From Bacillota bacterium (GTDB taxonomy: Bacteria; Bacillota; Clostridia; Christensenellales; Aristaeellaceae): 64,000 nt of DNA. The notes beneath the pieces were generated by a model. That model was not told where the DNA came from. It was given only the letters and a program-made list of their open reading frames with translations, and made no database searches. How positions within the stretch are numbered: the stretch's first letter is position 1; the number at the start of each line of letters is the position of its first letter. The position numbers and the translations under genes were made by a program. This document shows, piece by piece, positions 46,017 to 53,439 of the stretch. Where the stretch lies: NCBI GenBank assembly GCA_023395615.1, contig JAEWYP010000069.1, positions 8,678 to 72,677 on the forward strand, in the 5' to 3' direction.

Positions 46017-46481
46017 GTGAGTTATGCCGTGCGAATGCTGCTCAACCAGATGCGTAGATTTTCGGAAAACCATTTGCCTTACGACCCGGAGATACCACCG
46101 GCGCAGGGGCGATTGATCGGTTATGTGAAACACCATCCGGATCGTGATGTTTATCAGCGTGATTTGGAGCAGGAGTTTCAAATTCGCCGTTCGACCGCCA
46201 GCGCGTTGCTGAAGAGTATGGAGAGGAACGATCTGATTCGCCGTGTGCCGGTTCCGCAGGACGCGAGACTTAAAAAACTGATTCTTACGCCGCGCGCGGA
46301 AGCTTTCAGCCAGAAGGTGGAAGAAGAGATTGCCCGCAGGGAAGCGCAAATTACACAGGGGGTAAGCGAGGAGGAAATGGCGGCGTTCTATGCGACGATC
46401 GCAAAATTTGAGGATAATTTGAAACGCGGCGCCGGAGAGCCGGACGCCGGGCAGAAATGCGGGGAGGAAAAGGAATGCTGA
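46017..46481 (+). CDS. MarR-family regulator of the ABC exporter operon
   Basis: A winged-helix regulator of about 154 residues. The HTH is visible in DVYQRDLEQEFQIRRSTASALLKSMERNDLIRRV (about residues 50-83 from GTG), followed by the wing DARLKKLILTPRA and a C-terminal dimerisation helix. The start codon is uncertain: after the ribosome site GGGAGGG (45989-45995) come ATT, ATA and ACG in frame, and the first standard codon is GTG at 46017, 21 nt away. A rare start at 45996-46002 would give about six more residues. The gene overlaps the first ABC gene by 7 bp. MarR-ABC-ABC operons in Clostridia usually control multidrug efflux. Confidence 0.85.
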   Translation: MSYAVRMLLNQMRRFSENHLPYDPEIPPAQGRLIGYVKHHPDRDVYQRDLEQEFQIRRSTASALLKSMERNDLIRRVPVPQDARLKKLILTPRAEAFSQKVEEEIARREAQITQGVSEEEMAAFYATIAKFEDNLKRGAGEPDAGQKCGEEKEC

Positions 46482-48205
46482 AACGGTTTGCCGCCTGTAT
46501 CCGGGAATATAAAAAGCAAACGATCCTTACGCCGGTTTATGTGACCGTGGAAGTCATCATCGACGTGGTGATTCCGCTGGTGATGGCCAGCCTGATCGAT
46601 AAGGGCATATCGGCGGGCAGTATGAAAATGATTTGGATTTATGGTATCGCACTGATCTTGAGCTGCGCGGTGTCGCTTGTATTCGGCGCGCTGTCCGGTA
46701 AAAACGGGGCCTATGCGTCGGCTGGTTTTGCTCGCAATGTGCGCCGTGATATGTACGAAAACGTGCAGCGGTTTTCGTTTTTCAATATTGACCGGTTTTC
46801 CACCGCAAGCCTGATTACAAGGCTTACGACGGACGTTACCAACGTGCAGAACGCCTTTCAGGTCATTATCCGTATCGCGGTACGCTCGCCGCTGATGCTG
46901 ATCTTTTCGCTACTGATGGCGTTTCGGGTCAACCCGAAACTGGCGCTGATCTTTCTGGGTACGGTGCCGGTACTGGGCGGCGGGCTGTATCTGGTCATCA
47001 GCCATGTACACCCGATTTTCGAGCGCGTATTTAAAACCTACGACAAGCTCAATAAGGTCGTACAGGAAAACCTGCGTGGTATCCGCGTGGTCAAGAGCTA
47101 TGTACGGGAGGAGCATGAGGAAGAAAAGTTCGGTACGGTATCCACGAAAATTTATAAAGATTTCAGCATGGCCGAACAGATTCTGGCCCTGAACGGGCCG
47201 CTGATGCAGGCGACCATGTACGCGAGCATCCTGCTGGTCTCCTGGTTCGGGGCAAAGATGATTGTCGGGGGAAGTATGACAACCGGCGAACTGATCAGCC
47301 TGATTACCTATGCCATGCAGATTTTGATGAGCCTGATGATGCTGTCCATGGTATTCGTGATGATTACCATCTCCCGCGCGTCGGCCGAACGGATTGTGGA
47401 AGTGCTGAACGAGAAAACGGATATCGCCGATGTGACTGATCCGGTAATGGAAGTAAAGGATGGTTCTCTGCACTTTCAAAACGTTGGGTTCAGCTACAGC
47501 AAAGACCCAAATCACCTTTGCCTTAGCAACATCGAACTCACCATACATTCCGGCTCCGTAGTGGGCATTCTGGGCGAAACCGGCAGCGGAAAATCGTCGC
47601 TGGTGCAGCTGATCCCGCGGTTATACGACGCGACGCTGGGCGCTGTGGAGGTAGGCGGGGTCGATGTTCGTCGCTATGACCTGACAGCTCTTCGCGACGC
47701 GGTGGCGATGGTGCTGCAAAAGAACGAACTGTTTACCGGCACAATTAAGGAAAATCTCCGCTGGGGTAACGAGCGTGCGACGGATGCGGAACTGGAACAT
47801 GCCTGTAAACTGGCGCAGGCGGACGAGTTTATCCGGCAGTTCCCGGATGGATACGATACCCTGATCGAGCAGGGCGGGGCAAACGTTTCCGGCGGACAGA
47901 AGCAGCGCCTGTGCATTGCCCGGGCACTGCTGAAGAAGCCGAAAATCCTGATTCTGGATGACTCGACCAGCGCGGTGGACACAGCGACTGACGCGCAGAT
48001 CCGCAAAGCGTTTCGGGAGGAAATTCCGCACACAACCAAACTGATTATCGCGCAGCGCGTCGCGTCCGTACAGGATGCGGATCAGATTGTGGTGATGGAC
48101 GGCGGGCGCGTGGCTGCCTGCGGTACGCACGAAAAACTGATGCGGGAAAGCGAGATCTACCGCGAAGTGTATGAATCGCAGACGAAAGGGGGCGATGCGG
48201 AATGA
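46475..48205 (+). CDS. ABC exporter half-transporter 1
   Basis: A 576-residue type IV ABC exporter subunit. About six membrane helices lie in residues 1-310, and the nucleotide-binding domain follows with Walker A GETGSGKSS near 370, Q-loop VLQKNELF, and signature VSGGQKQRL near 475. Walker B LILDDSTSAVD near 498 has Asp where the catalytic Glu normally sits (DDS instead of DEA/DES), so this site is probably degenerate, as is usual for one half of a heterodimeric exporter. The ribosome site GGGGAGGAAAAGG is inside the MarR gene. The partner gene follows in an ATGA overlap. Confidence 0.94.
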   Translation: MLKRFAACIREYKKQTILTPVYVTVEVIIDVVIPLVMASLIDKGISAGSMKMIWIYGIALILSCAVSLVFGALSGKNGAYASAGFARNVRRDMYENVQRFSFFNIDRFSTASLITRLTTDVTNVQNAFQVIIRIAVRSPLMLIFSLLMAFRVNPKLALIFLGTVPVLGGGLYLVISHVHPIFERVFKTYDKLNKVVQENLRGIRVVKSYVREEHEEEKFGTVSTKIYKDFSMAEQILALNGPLMQATMYASILLVSWFGAKMIVGGSMTTGELISLITYAMQILMSLMMLSMVFVMITISRASAERIVEVLNEKTDIADVTDPVMEVKDGSLHFQNVGFSYSKDPNHLCLSNIELTIHSGSVVGILGETGSGKSSLVQLIPRLYDATLGAVEVGGVDVRRYDLTALRDAVAMVLQKNELFTGTIKENLRWGNERATDAELEHACKLAQADEFIRQFPDGYDTLIEQGGANVSGGQKQRLCIARALLKKPKILILDDSTSAVDTATDAQIRKAFREEIPHTTKLIIAQRVASVQDADQIVVMDGGRVAACGTHEKLMRESEIYREVYESQTKGGDAE

Positions 48206-50106
48206 TGCGAGGACCGATGCGAGGACCGCGCGGGATGGGCGGCCCCATGCAGAAACCGGACAAAGGCGTAATCAAACGCCTGTTGAGTTATTTAAAACCC
48301 TTCCGCCTTCGCCTGACCCTGGTTATAGTCTGTATCCTGATCAGCGCACTCGCCGGCGTGATGAGTGCTCTGTTCCTGCAAAACCTGATCGACAACTACA
48401 TAACACCTCTGATGCTTACCGCAAGCCCGGACTTTGGCGGATTGCTTGGCGTTGTGCTCAACATGGCGGTCATCTATTCGTGTGGCGTCGTGGCGACCTT
48501 TCTGTATAACTATCTGATGGTCGCCGTGGCGCAAAAAACGCTGAAGAATATTCGGGACGAAATGTTTACGCACATGCAGCGGCTTCCGGTAAAGTACTTT
48601 GATACTCACTCGTTCGGCGATGTGATGAGCTACTACACCAACGATACCGATACCCTGCGCCAGATGATCAGCCAGAGTATACCGCAGACGCTGTCTACGC
48701 TGGTAACGGTGCTGACCGTGTTTGTCGCGATGGTCACCACCAATGTGATCCTTACGGTGTTCGTGCTGGCGTGGGTCGCGTTTATGATGTTTTTCGCCGG
48801 GAAAATCAGCGGTAGCAGCGCCCGGTATTTTGTGCAGCAGCAAAAAACGCTGGGCGACCTGAACGGCTATGTGGAAGAAATGGTAAACGGCCAGAAGGTT
48901 GTGAAGGTGTTTAACCACGAGCCGGAATCGCAGCAGGGCTTTGACCGCCGCAATGACGAATTGTTTGACTGCGCAGCCAAGGCGAACACCTTCGCGAATA
49001 TCCTGATGCCGATTATGGGCAACTTGGGCAACCTGCAATACGTATTGATCGCCATTCTCGGCGGCGCGCTGGCCATTGGCGGAGTGGGCGGGCTTACCCT
49101 GGGCGGGATTGCCGCGTTCCTGCAACTGAGCCGCAGCTTTACCATGCCGATCACGCAGGTGAGCCAGCAAATCAACTCCATCATCATGGCGCTGGCCGGC
49201 GCGGGCCGAATCTTCCGCCTGATGGATGAACCGGTGGAAAGCGACGAGGGTTATGTTACACTGGTAAACGCATATCGAAATGCGGACGGCAGCCTGGCGG
49301 AAACGCAGGAGCATACGGGCCTGTGGGCATGGAAACATCCGCATGGTGATGGATCGGTCACTTACCAGCAACTGGAAGGCGATGTGGTGCTGGAAGACGT
49401 GGATTTTGCTTATACACCGGATAAACCGGTGCTGTTCGATATCAACCTGTATGCGCGGCCCGGGCAGAAAGTGGCGTTCGTTGGATCCACCGGCGCGGGC
49501 AAAACCACGATCACCAATCTGCTGAACCGTTTTTATGATATTACGGAAGGAAAAATCCGTTACGACGGCGTCAACATCCAGAAAATCCGCAAGGACGACC
49601 TGCGTCGAAGCCTTGGCGTGGTTTTACAGGATGTGAACCTGTTTACCGGCACCGTGATGGAGAACATCCGTTATGGCAAGCTGGACGCGACCGACGAGGA
49701 ATGTATGGAAGCCGCGAAGCGCGCCAACGCCGATACTTTCATCCGGATGCTTCCGCAGGGATACGATACGGTGCTTTCCGGCGACGGTTCCGGCCTCAGC
49801 CAGGGGCAACGGCAGCTGATCTCCATCGCCCGCGCGGCGGTGGCCGATCCACCCGTGATGATACTGGACGAAGCGACCAGCTCCATCGACACCCGAACCG
49901 AGGCGATAGTGCAAAAAGGCATGGACGCGCTGATGCAGGGTCGTACGGTGTTTGTGATCGCGCATCGGCTGTCCACCGTACGCAACGCCGATGTGATCAT
50001 GGTACTGGAACACGGACACATTATCGAGCGCGGAAACCACAAAGAGCTGATTGCCCAGAAGGGCAAGTATTATCAGCTGTATACCGGGGCGTTTGAGCTG
50101 GAATAA
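48202..50106 (+). CDS. ABC exporter half-transporter 2
   Basis: A 634-residue partner subunit. The N-terminus has a Met/Arg/Gly/Pro-rich stretch (MMRGPMRGPRGMGGPMQKP), then six membrane helices (~40-330). The nucleotide-binding domain has an insertion between helix 6 and Walker A (~355-390), Walker A GSTGAGKTT near 431, signature LSQGQRQLISIARA near 533, and Walker B MILDEATSSID with intact catalytic Glu. This is the hydrolysing half of the heterodimer. The substrate is unknown; efflux of antibiotics or peptides fits the MarR control. The terminator-like end hairpin of the palindromic element lies 27 bp after the stop. Confidence 0.94.
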   Translation: MMRGPMRGPRGMGGPMQKPDKGVIKRLLSYLKPFRLRLTLVIVCILISALAGVMSALFLQNLIDNYITPLMLTASPDFGGLLGVVLNMAVIYSCGVVATFLYNYLMVAVAQKTLKNIRDEMFTHMQRLPVKYFDTHSFGDVMSYYTNDTDTLRQMISQSIPQTLSTLVTVLTVFVAMVTTNVILTVFVLAWVAFMMFFAGKISGSSARYFVQQQKTLGDLNGYVEEMVNGQKVVKVFNHEPESQQGFDRRNDELFDCAAKANTFANILMPIMGNLGNLQYVLIAILGGALAIGGVGGLTLGGIAAFLQLSRSFTMPITQVSQQINSIIMALAGAGRIFRLMDEPVESDEGYVTLVNAYRNADGSLAETQEHTGLWAWKHPHGDGSVTYQQLEGDVVLEDVDFAYTPDKPVLFDINLYARPGQKVAFVGSTGAGKTTITNLLNRFYDITEGKIRYDGVNIQKIRKDDLRRSLGVVLQDVNLFTGTVMENIRYGKLDATDEECMEAAKRANADTFIRMLPQGYDTVLSGDGSGLSQGQRQLISIARAAVADPPVMILDEATSSIDTRTEAIVQKGMDALMQGRTVFVIAHRLSTVRNADVIMVLEHGHIIERGNHKELIAQKGKYYQLYTGAFELE

Positions 50107-50132
50107 CAGGGGAGCGGGTAAAACCGCTGGGT

Positions 50133-50537
50133 TGGAGGAAGAATGAAAGTTCTTCCTCCACTTTTTATGATACGTCTGTGGGTGCGAGCGGGGCAAGCTT
50201 GTGTCTGCGGACACACCAAAGGGCTTTCCGCTCGCCCTTTGGAAACCTTCGGGGCATGCGGTTGGGGAAGGGACGAAAGGCTCCCTCTGAGAGTACCGGA
50301 ATGTCGTCTGCTGCTACCAAAGGTAGCAGCGGACGACTATCCCGTACGCCGAGAGCGACCCCTGCCGTGTAGCCCACCGTGTAAGAAGGCGATTCCGAAG
50401 GATGCAGGGGCGAGCGGAAAGCCCCTGCCCATACCCACAGGTATGGCTCCCTGCCCCCGCGCCCGCAGGTGTGCAACCCTGTGCCTTCAGGCACACGATG
50501 TATAAAAATGTGGAGGAAGAACTTCATTCTTCCTCCA
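50133..50537. repeat. 405-bp near-palindromic element with hairpin ends
   Basis: Each end is a hairpin of TGGAGGAAGAA and TTCTTCCTCCA (50133-50160 and 50511-50537), and the two ends are inverted copies followed inward by a T-run (CTTTTTAT or its equivalent). Inward come paired smaller hairpins: CCAAAGGGC/GCCCTTTGG with loop TTTCCGCTC (50216-50242) and CAGGGGC/GCCCCTG with loop GAGCGGAAA (50405-50427), whose loops are complementary. The centre is a 16-bp stem, GTCGTCTGCTGCTACC/GGTAGCAGCGGACGAC, around AAA (50303-50337). No coding frame is convincing. It lies between two convergent genes. It looks like a MITE-like or structured-RNA element; the end hairpins also look like rho-independent terminators for both neighbours. 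Confidence 0.75.
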
Positions 50538-50548
50538 GCCCTGCGCTT

Positions 50549-51721
50549 TCACGCGCACAATTTCAGGATGGCCTCCACATCTTTGCGCCCAAGCTGCATA
50601 AAGCCCGGCATTGGTTCGCTCTCGGCTGAGAAAAGGTGCTCGACCATCCGGGGAATATCCTCCTCTTTCGCACCGAGTTCCGCGAGTGTCGCGGGCATGC
50701 CGATAGAGGTGAGAAACGCGCGGAAACGGACGATCCCTTCCTCCGCGGTCAGTTCCGGGTGCGCAAAGTTCATATCACAACCCCATACGCGAACGGCAAA
50801 CTGTGCAAAACGGTTTACGTCGTGGCGCATGACGTAGCGCATCCACGCGGGCATCACCACGGCGAGCCCTGCGCCGTGCGCGACATCGTACAGGGCGGAC
50901 AGTTCATGCTCGATCCGGTGGCTGTTCCAGTCCTGCTGGCGGCCGACGCCCAGAAGGTTATTATGCGCCACCATCCCAGACCACATGATATTTGCGCGCG
51001 CTTCGTAATTTTGCGGATCGCGGAACACCTTGGGTGCTTCCTCGACAATCGCTTTCAAAACCCCTTCGCAGAGACGGTCTGTAATTTCCACGTCCTGCGT
51101 GTTGGTAAAGTACCGCTCGCATACGTGGGCTATCATATCGGTGATGCCACAGGCCGACTGGTAGGGGGGAAGCGTGAGCATGGCTTCCGGGTTGAGAATG
51201 GAAAACTTGGGCCGGAGCGCTTCGCCGGTCGCGCCGCGTTTGAAATTCCCCTGTTCATGGGTAATCACGGTATCGGGCGAGCCTTCGCTTCCGGCGGCCG
51301 CGATGGTGAGCACCGTGCCAACCGGTACGGCGACATCCACCGGCTTGCCGGTGGAATAATAATCCCAAAAGTCTCCATCGTAGGGAACGCCCGCGGCGAT
51401 GGCTTTTGCGGAATCAATGGCGCTTCCGCCGCCGACGGCCAGGATAAAGTCAACCTTTTCTCTGCGGCAAAGCGCGATCCCCTCGTAAACCAGACCGCTT
51501 CGCGGGTTGGGCAATACGCCCGGAAGCTCCACATAAGGCAACTCGGCGTTATTTAGTGAGGCAATCACCCGGTCATAGACTCCGTTACGCTTGATGGATC
51601 CGCCGCCGTAATGGAGAAGCACCTTATGACCGCCAAAGCGCCGTATCAGGGCGCCGATTTCTTTCTCGCTGTCCCGACCAAAACAGAAATACGTTGGCGC
51701 GTAAAAACGAAAGTTTTCCAT
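50549..51721 (-). CDS. Iron-containing alcohol dehydrogenase (butanol dehydrogenase type)
   Basis: A 390-residue group III alcohol dehydrogenase. The nucleotide-binding region has KVLLHYGGGSIKRNGVYDRV (near 33-52) and the loop ILAVGGGSAIDSAKAIAAG near 93-111. Metal ligands are expected at the Asp in ITDMIAHVCERY and the His residues in SHRIEHELSALYDVAHGAGLAV. It matches clostridial NADPH/NADH-dependent butanol dehydrogenases (BdhA/YqhD-like), which reduce aldehydes to alcohols to re-oxidise NAD(P)H. The start at 51721 follows AAAGGAG. It stands alone and ends 12 bp past the palindromic element. Confidence 0.94.
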   Translation of the reverse strand: MENFRFYAPTYFCFGRDSEKEIGALIRRFGGHKVLLHYGGGSIKRNGVYDRVIASLNNAELPYVELPGVLPNPRSGLVYEGIALCRREKVDFILAVGGGSAIDSAKAIAAGVPYDGDFWDYYSTGKPVDVAVPVGTVLTIAAAGSEGSPDTVITHEQGNFKRGATGEALRPKFSILNPEAMLTLPPYQSACGITDMIAHVCERYFTNTQDVEITDRLCEGVLKAIVEEAPKVFRDPQNYEARANIMWSGMVAHNNLLGVGRQQDWNSHRIEHELSALYDVAHGAGLAVVMPAWMRYVMRHDVNRFAQFAVRVWGCDMNFAHPELTAEEGIVRFRAFLTSIGMPATLAELGAKEEDIPRMVEHLFSAESEPMPGFMQLGRKDVEAILKLCA

Positions 51722-51952
51722 GAAGAGACTCCTTTCAGTTTGCGGGAGGAAGGATAGACGATGTTTCTTAATACCAGTATAACAGATGACCGGATAGGGC
51801 TGTCAAGAGATATAAAAGAAACAGACGTATCCGTCGGGATGCGTCTGTTTACGGGGCAATAGGGGACGCCATATTCCCGTTGGGAAGCGTTGACGGTTTC
51901 CGGCGACCAGCCATGTATTGAACGCTAAAAAAATGGAAAGAAACACCGCGTT

Positions 51953-52219
51953 TTACAGGCTGTGTTTCACGCGGTCATGTTCTTCAGCACGTTTGGCATT
52001 ATTAAATCGATCCAGTGTACCAACCAGGTATCCTGTAATCCGGCGAATTCTGTGGAAGGGTTGGGCTGCAAAAGTATAATCAAGCGCCACTTCGTCGCCG
52101 TCTATCGCCATGTCGATGTGTTGGGGCGGGCGGCCGTATTTCTGCTCGGCTCTGTGGATATAGGCATCAATTTCGCTTTGCTGCATTGCTCCCCCGGTTA
52201 CGGTAACTGTGCATGCCAT
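51953..52219 (-). CDS. Small protein resembling the C-terminal tail of anaerobic NrdD
   Basis: An 88-residue protein. The last 30 residues, RIRRITGYLVGTLDRFNNAKRAEEHDRVKHSL, look like the extreme end of class III (anaerobic) ribonucleotide reductase, PF13597, where ...TGYL...FNxxKxxExxxRVKH is common. The first 50 residues are a small beta-alpha-beta-like domain with no match I know. It contains only one Cys, in position 3, so the zinc site of full NrdD is absent. Stand-alone copies of this tail occur in clostridial genomes and are often annotated as NrdD. Reductase activity is impossible at this size. A regulatory or binding role is a guess. Confidence 0.65.
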   Translation of the reverse strand: MACTVTVTGGAMQQSEIDAYIHRAEQKYGRPPQHIDMAIDGDEVALDYTFAAQPFHRIRRITGYLVGTLDRFNNAKRAEEHDRVKHSL

Positions 52220-52557
52220 AAATACGCATCATCCTTTCGGTTTGGTTTGACTTTGATATACCCCTGGCAATGAGCAGTGAAAACAAAAAAGATCATTTTT
52301 GACCCGCGCATCTGTGACAGTTACGGCTTTCTTAGTTGTTGACCAATACGGGCTCCGGATCGGTTATCTTGTAACATTCCGTGCCCGGAGTGAAGCGTGA
52401 AAATGGCCATGTATCAGGGATAAACGGCTGAGGTCCGCGAACGAAAATACATAGAGTCGGAAATGTAAAAGGATTTTGATCTGCTGACCATGTAACCGGA
52501 GTGTAACGCTCCGCATGGTATACTTCCTGTGCCTCAAAGAAAGGAGGGGAAGCACGT
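52220..52557 (+). other. Intergenic region upstream of the secreted Ig-like protein
   Basis: No gene is seen. Near the right end, CGGAG and CTCCG (52498-52514) form an inverted repeat just before a TATACT (52519-52524); no good -35 hexamer is present, so the promoter is weak or activated. Confidence 0.4.
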
Positions 52558-53154
52558 ATGCAGACAAAGAAGTATTTATCCGTAGCCGTTGGACTGATAC
52601 TGGCTTTCAGCTCTTTTGCGACCGCTTTCGCTGAAACGGTTTCAAATGATGTTACCCCGGAGCCTACGGCGTTTTATACTGCCGAAGCCGATACGGATAT
52701 GCAAGCACAGGAGCAGATGATAACGGATTCCAACGAACCGCTTGCGACGGAACAGCCTTCCGCACTGCCGGAAACCACCGACCAGCCAGACGAAACGTTG
52801 CCTGAAGCCAGCATCATCCCCACGGAGAGCCAGCAGCCGGATCAAACAGTGGAAGCAACCGTTGTGCCGACACCCGCGGTGACCGATACAGCAGAACCGC
52901 AGCCCCAGCCGGTCCGTTCCGCTGATATCCATGTAACGATTCCCCCAAACCCCCAGTACGGAGATACCGTAACCCTTCAGGCTACGTTGAGCGGGTATGA
53001 GGGCGTGTCGGTTTCGCTGCAGTGGCAATACAGCAGGGATCAGGAACACTGGACGGACGCGCGTGGAAATGGCGCAAACGGAACAGATTACTCATTTCGA
53101 ATCAACGACGACACCGTATGCACCTACTGGCGTCTGGCTGTCACGACAGCCTGA
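52558..53154 (+). CDS. Secreted protein with Ser/Thr/Pro-rich linker and Ig-like domain
   Basis: A 198-residue exported protein that I cannot assign. The signal peptide is about residues 1-26 (MQTKKYLSVAVGLILAFSSFATAFAE). Residues 30-118 are low-complexity and rich in Thr, Glu, Pro and Gln, with many TEQP/PETTDQP-like words. Residues ~120-198 form one Ig-like beta domain (VTIPPNPQYGDTVTLQA...VSLQWQYSRDQEHW...YWRLAVTTA). Such single domains are usually the first of several in much larger clostridial surface proteins; this one stops after one, with a strong terminator 10 bp after the stop, so it may be complete or a C-terminally shortened relic. AAAGGAGGGG precedes the ATG. Confidence 0.72.
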   Translation: MQTKKYLSVAVGLILAFSSFATAFAETVSNDVTPEPTAFYTAEADTDMQAQEQMITDSNEPLATEQPSALPETTDQPDETLPEASIIPTESQQPDQTVEATVVPTPAVTDTAEPQPQPVRSADIHVTIPPNPQYGDTVTLQATLSGYEGVSVSLQWQYSRDQEHWTDARGNGANGTDYSFRINDDTVCTYWRLAVTTA

Positions 53155-53163
53155 ACCAGTGAA

Positions 53164-53216
53164 ATACAGCAAAGAGGCCGATCCATTTCGGGACCGGCCT
53201 CTTTGCTGTATTTTTG
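53164..53216 (+). terminator. Strong terminator after the secreted Ig-like protein
   Basis: ATACAGCAAAGAGGCCG pairs with CGGCCTCTTTGCTGTAT around a short loop, followed by TTTTTGAG. Confidence 0.9.
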
Positions 53217-53265
53217 AGTCTTTGGAGATAATCCATATCGGCGCAAGGCAGAGATCGCGGTTCTC

Positions 53266-53430
53266 TAAGTAAGCGATGATTTAATCACTTCGCGGCTGCC
53301 AAAGCGGAGTACTGCAGATTTGAGTGAGAAAAGCAGAAGGAATAGTGGCGCTATTTCAAGGCTTTTCGAGCCCGAAGAAGCGGTGCTCCGCAAAGGCAGA
53401 CGAGAAAGGGATTTATTCATCGCTTACTTA
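53266..53430. repeat. 165-bp element with 14-bp terminal inverted repeats
   Basis: TAAGTAAGCGATGA at 53266-53279 is repeated inverted at 53417-53430. A second inner inverted repeat has CTGCCxxxGCGGAG at 53297-53310 and its complement at 53383-53398. There is no open frame of note. It lies between the terminator and the stop of the GH94 gene, with its right end 9 bp from that stop. The layout suggests a small miniature inverted-repeat element. Confidence 0.55.
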
Positions 53431-53439
53431 AAGCTGGTT

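Noticed and set aside
50143..50527. Small ORFs on both strands inside the 405-bp element
   Set aside because: They are Arg/Pro/Cys-rich translations of inverted repeats, mirror each other, and have no ribosome site.
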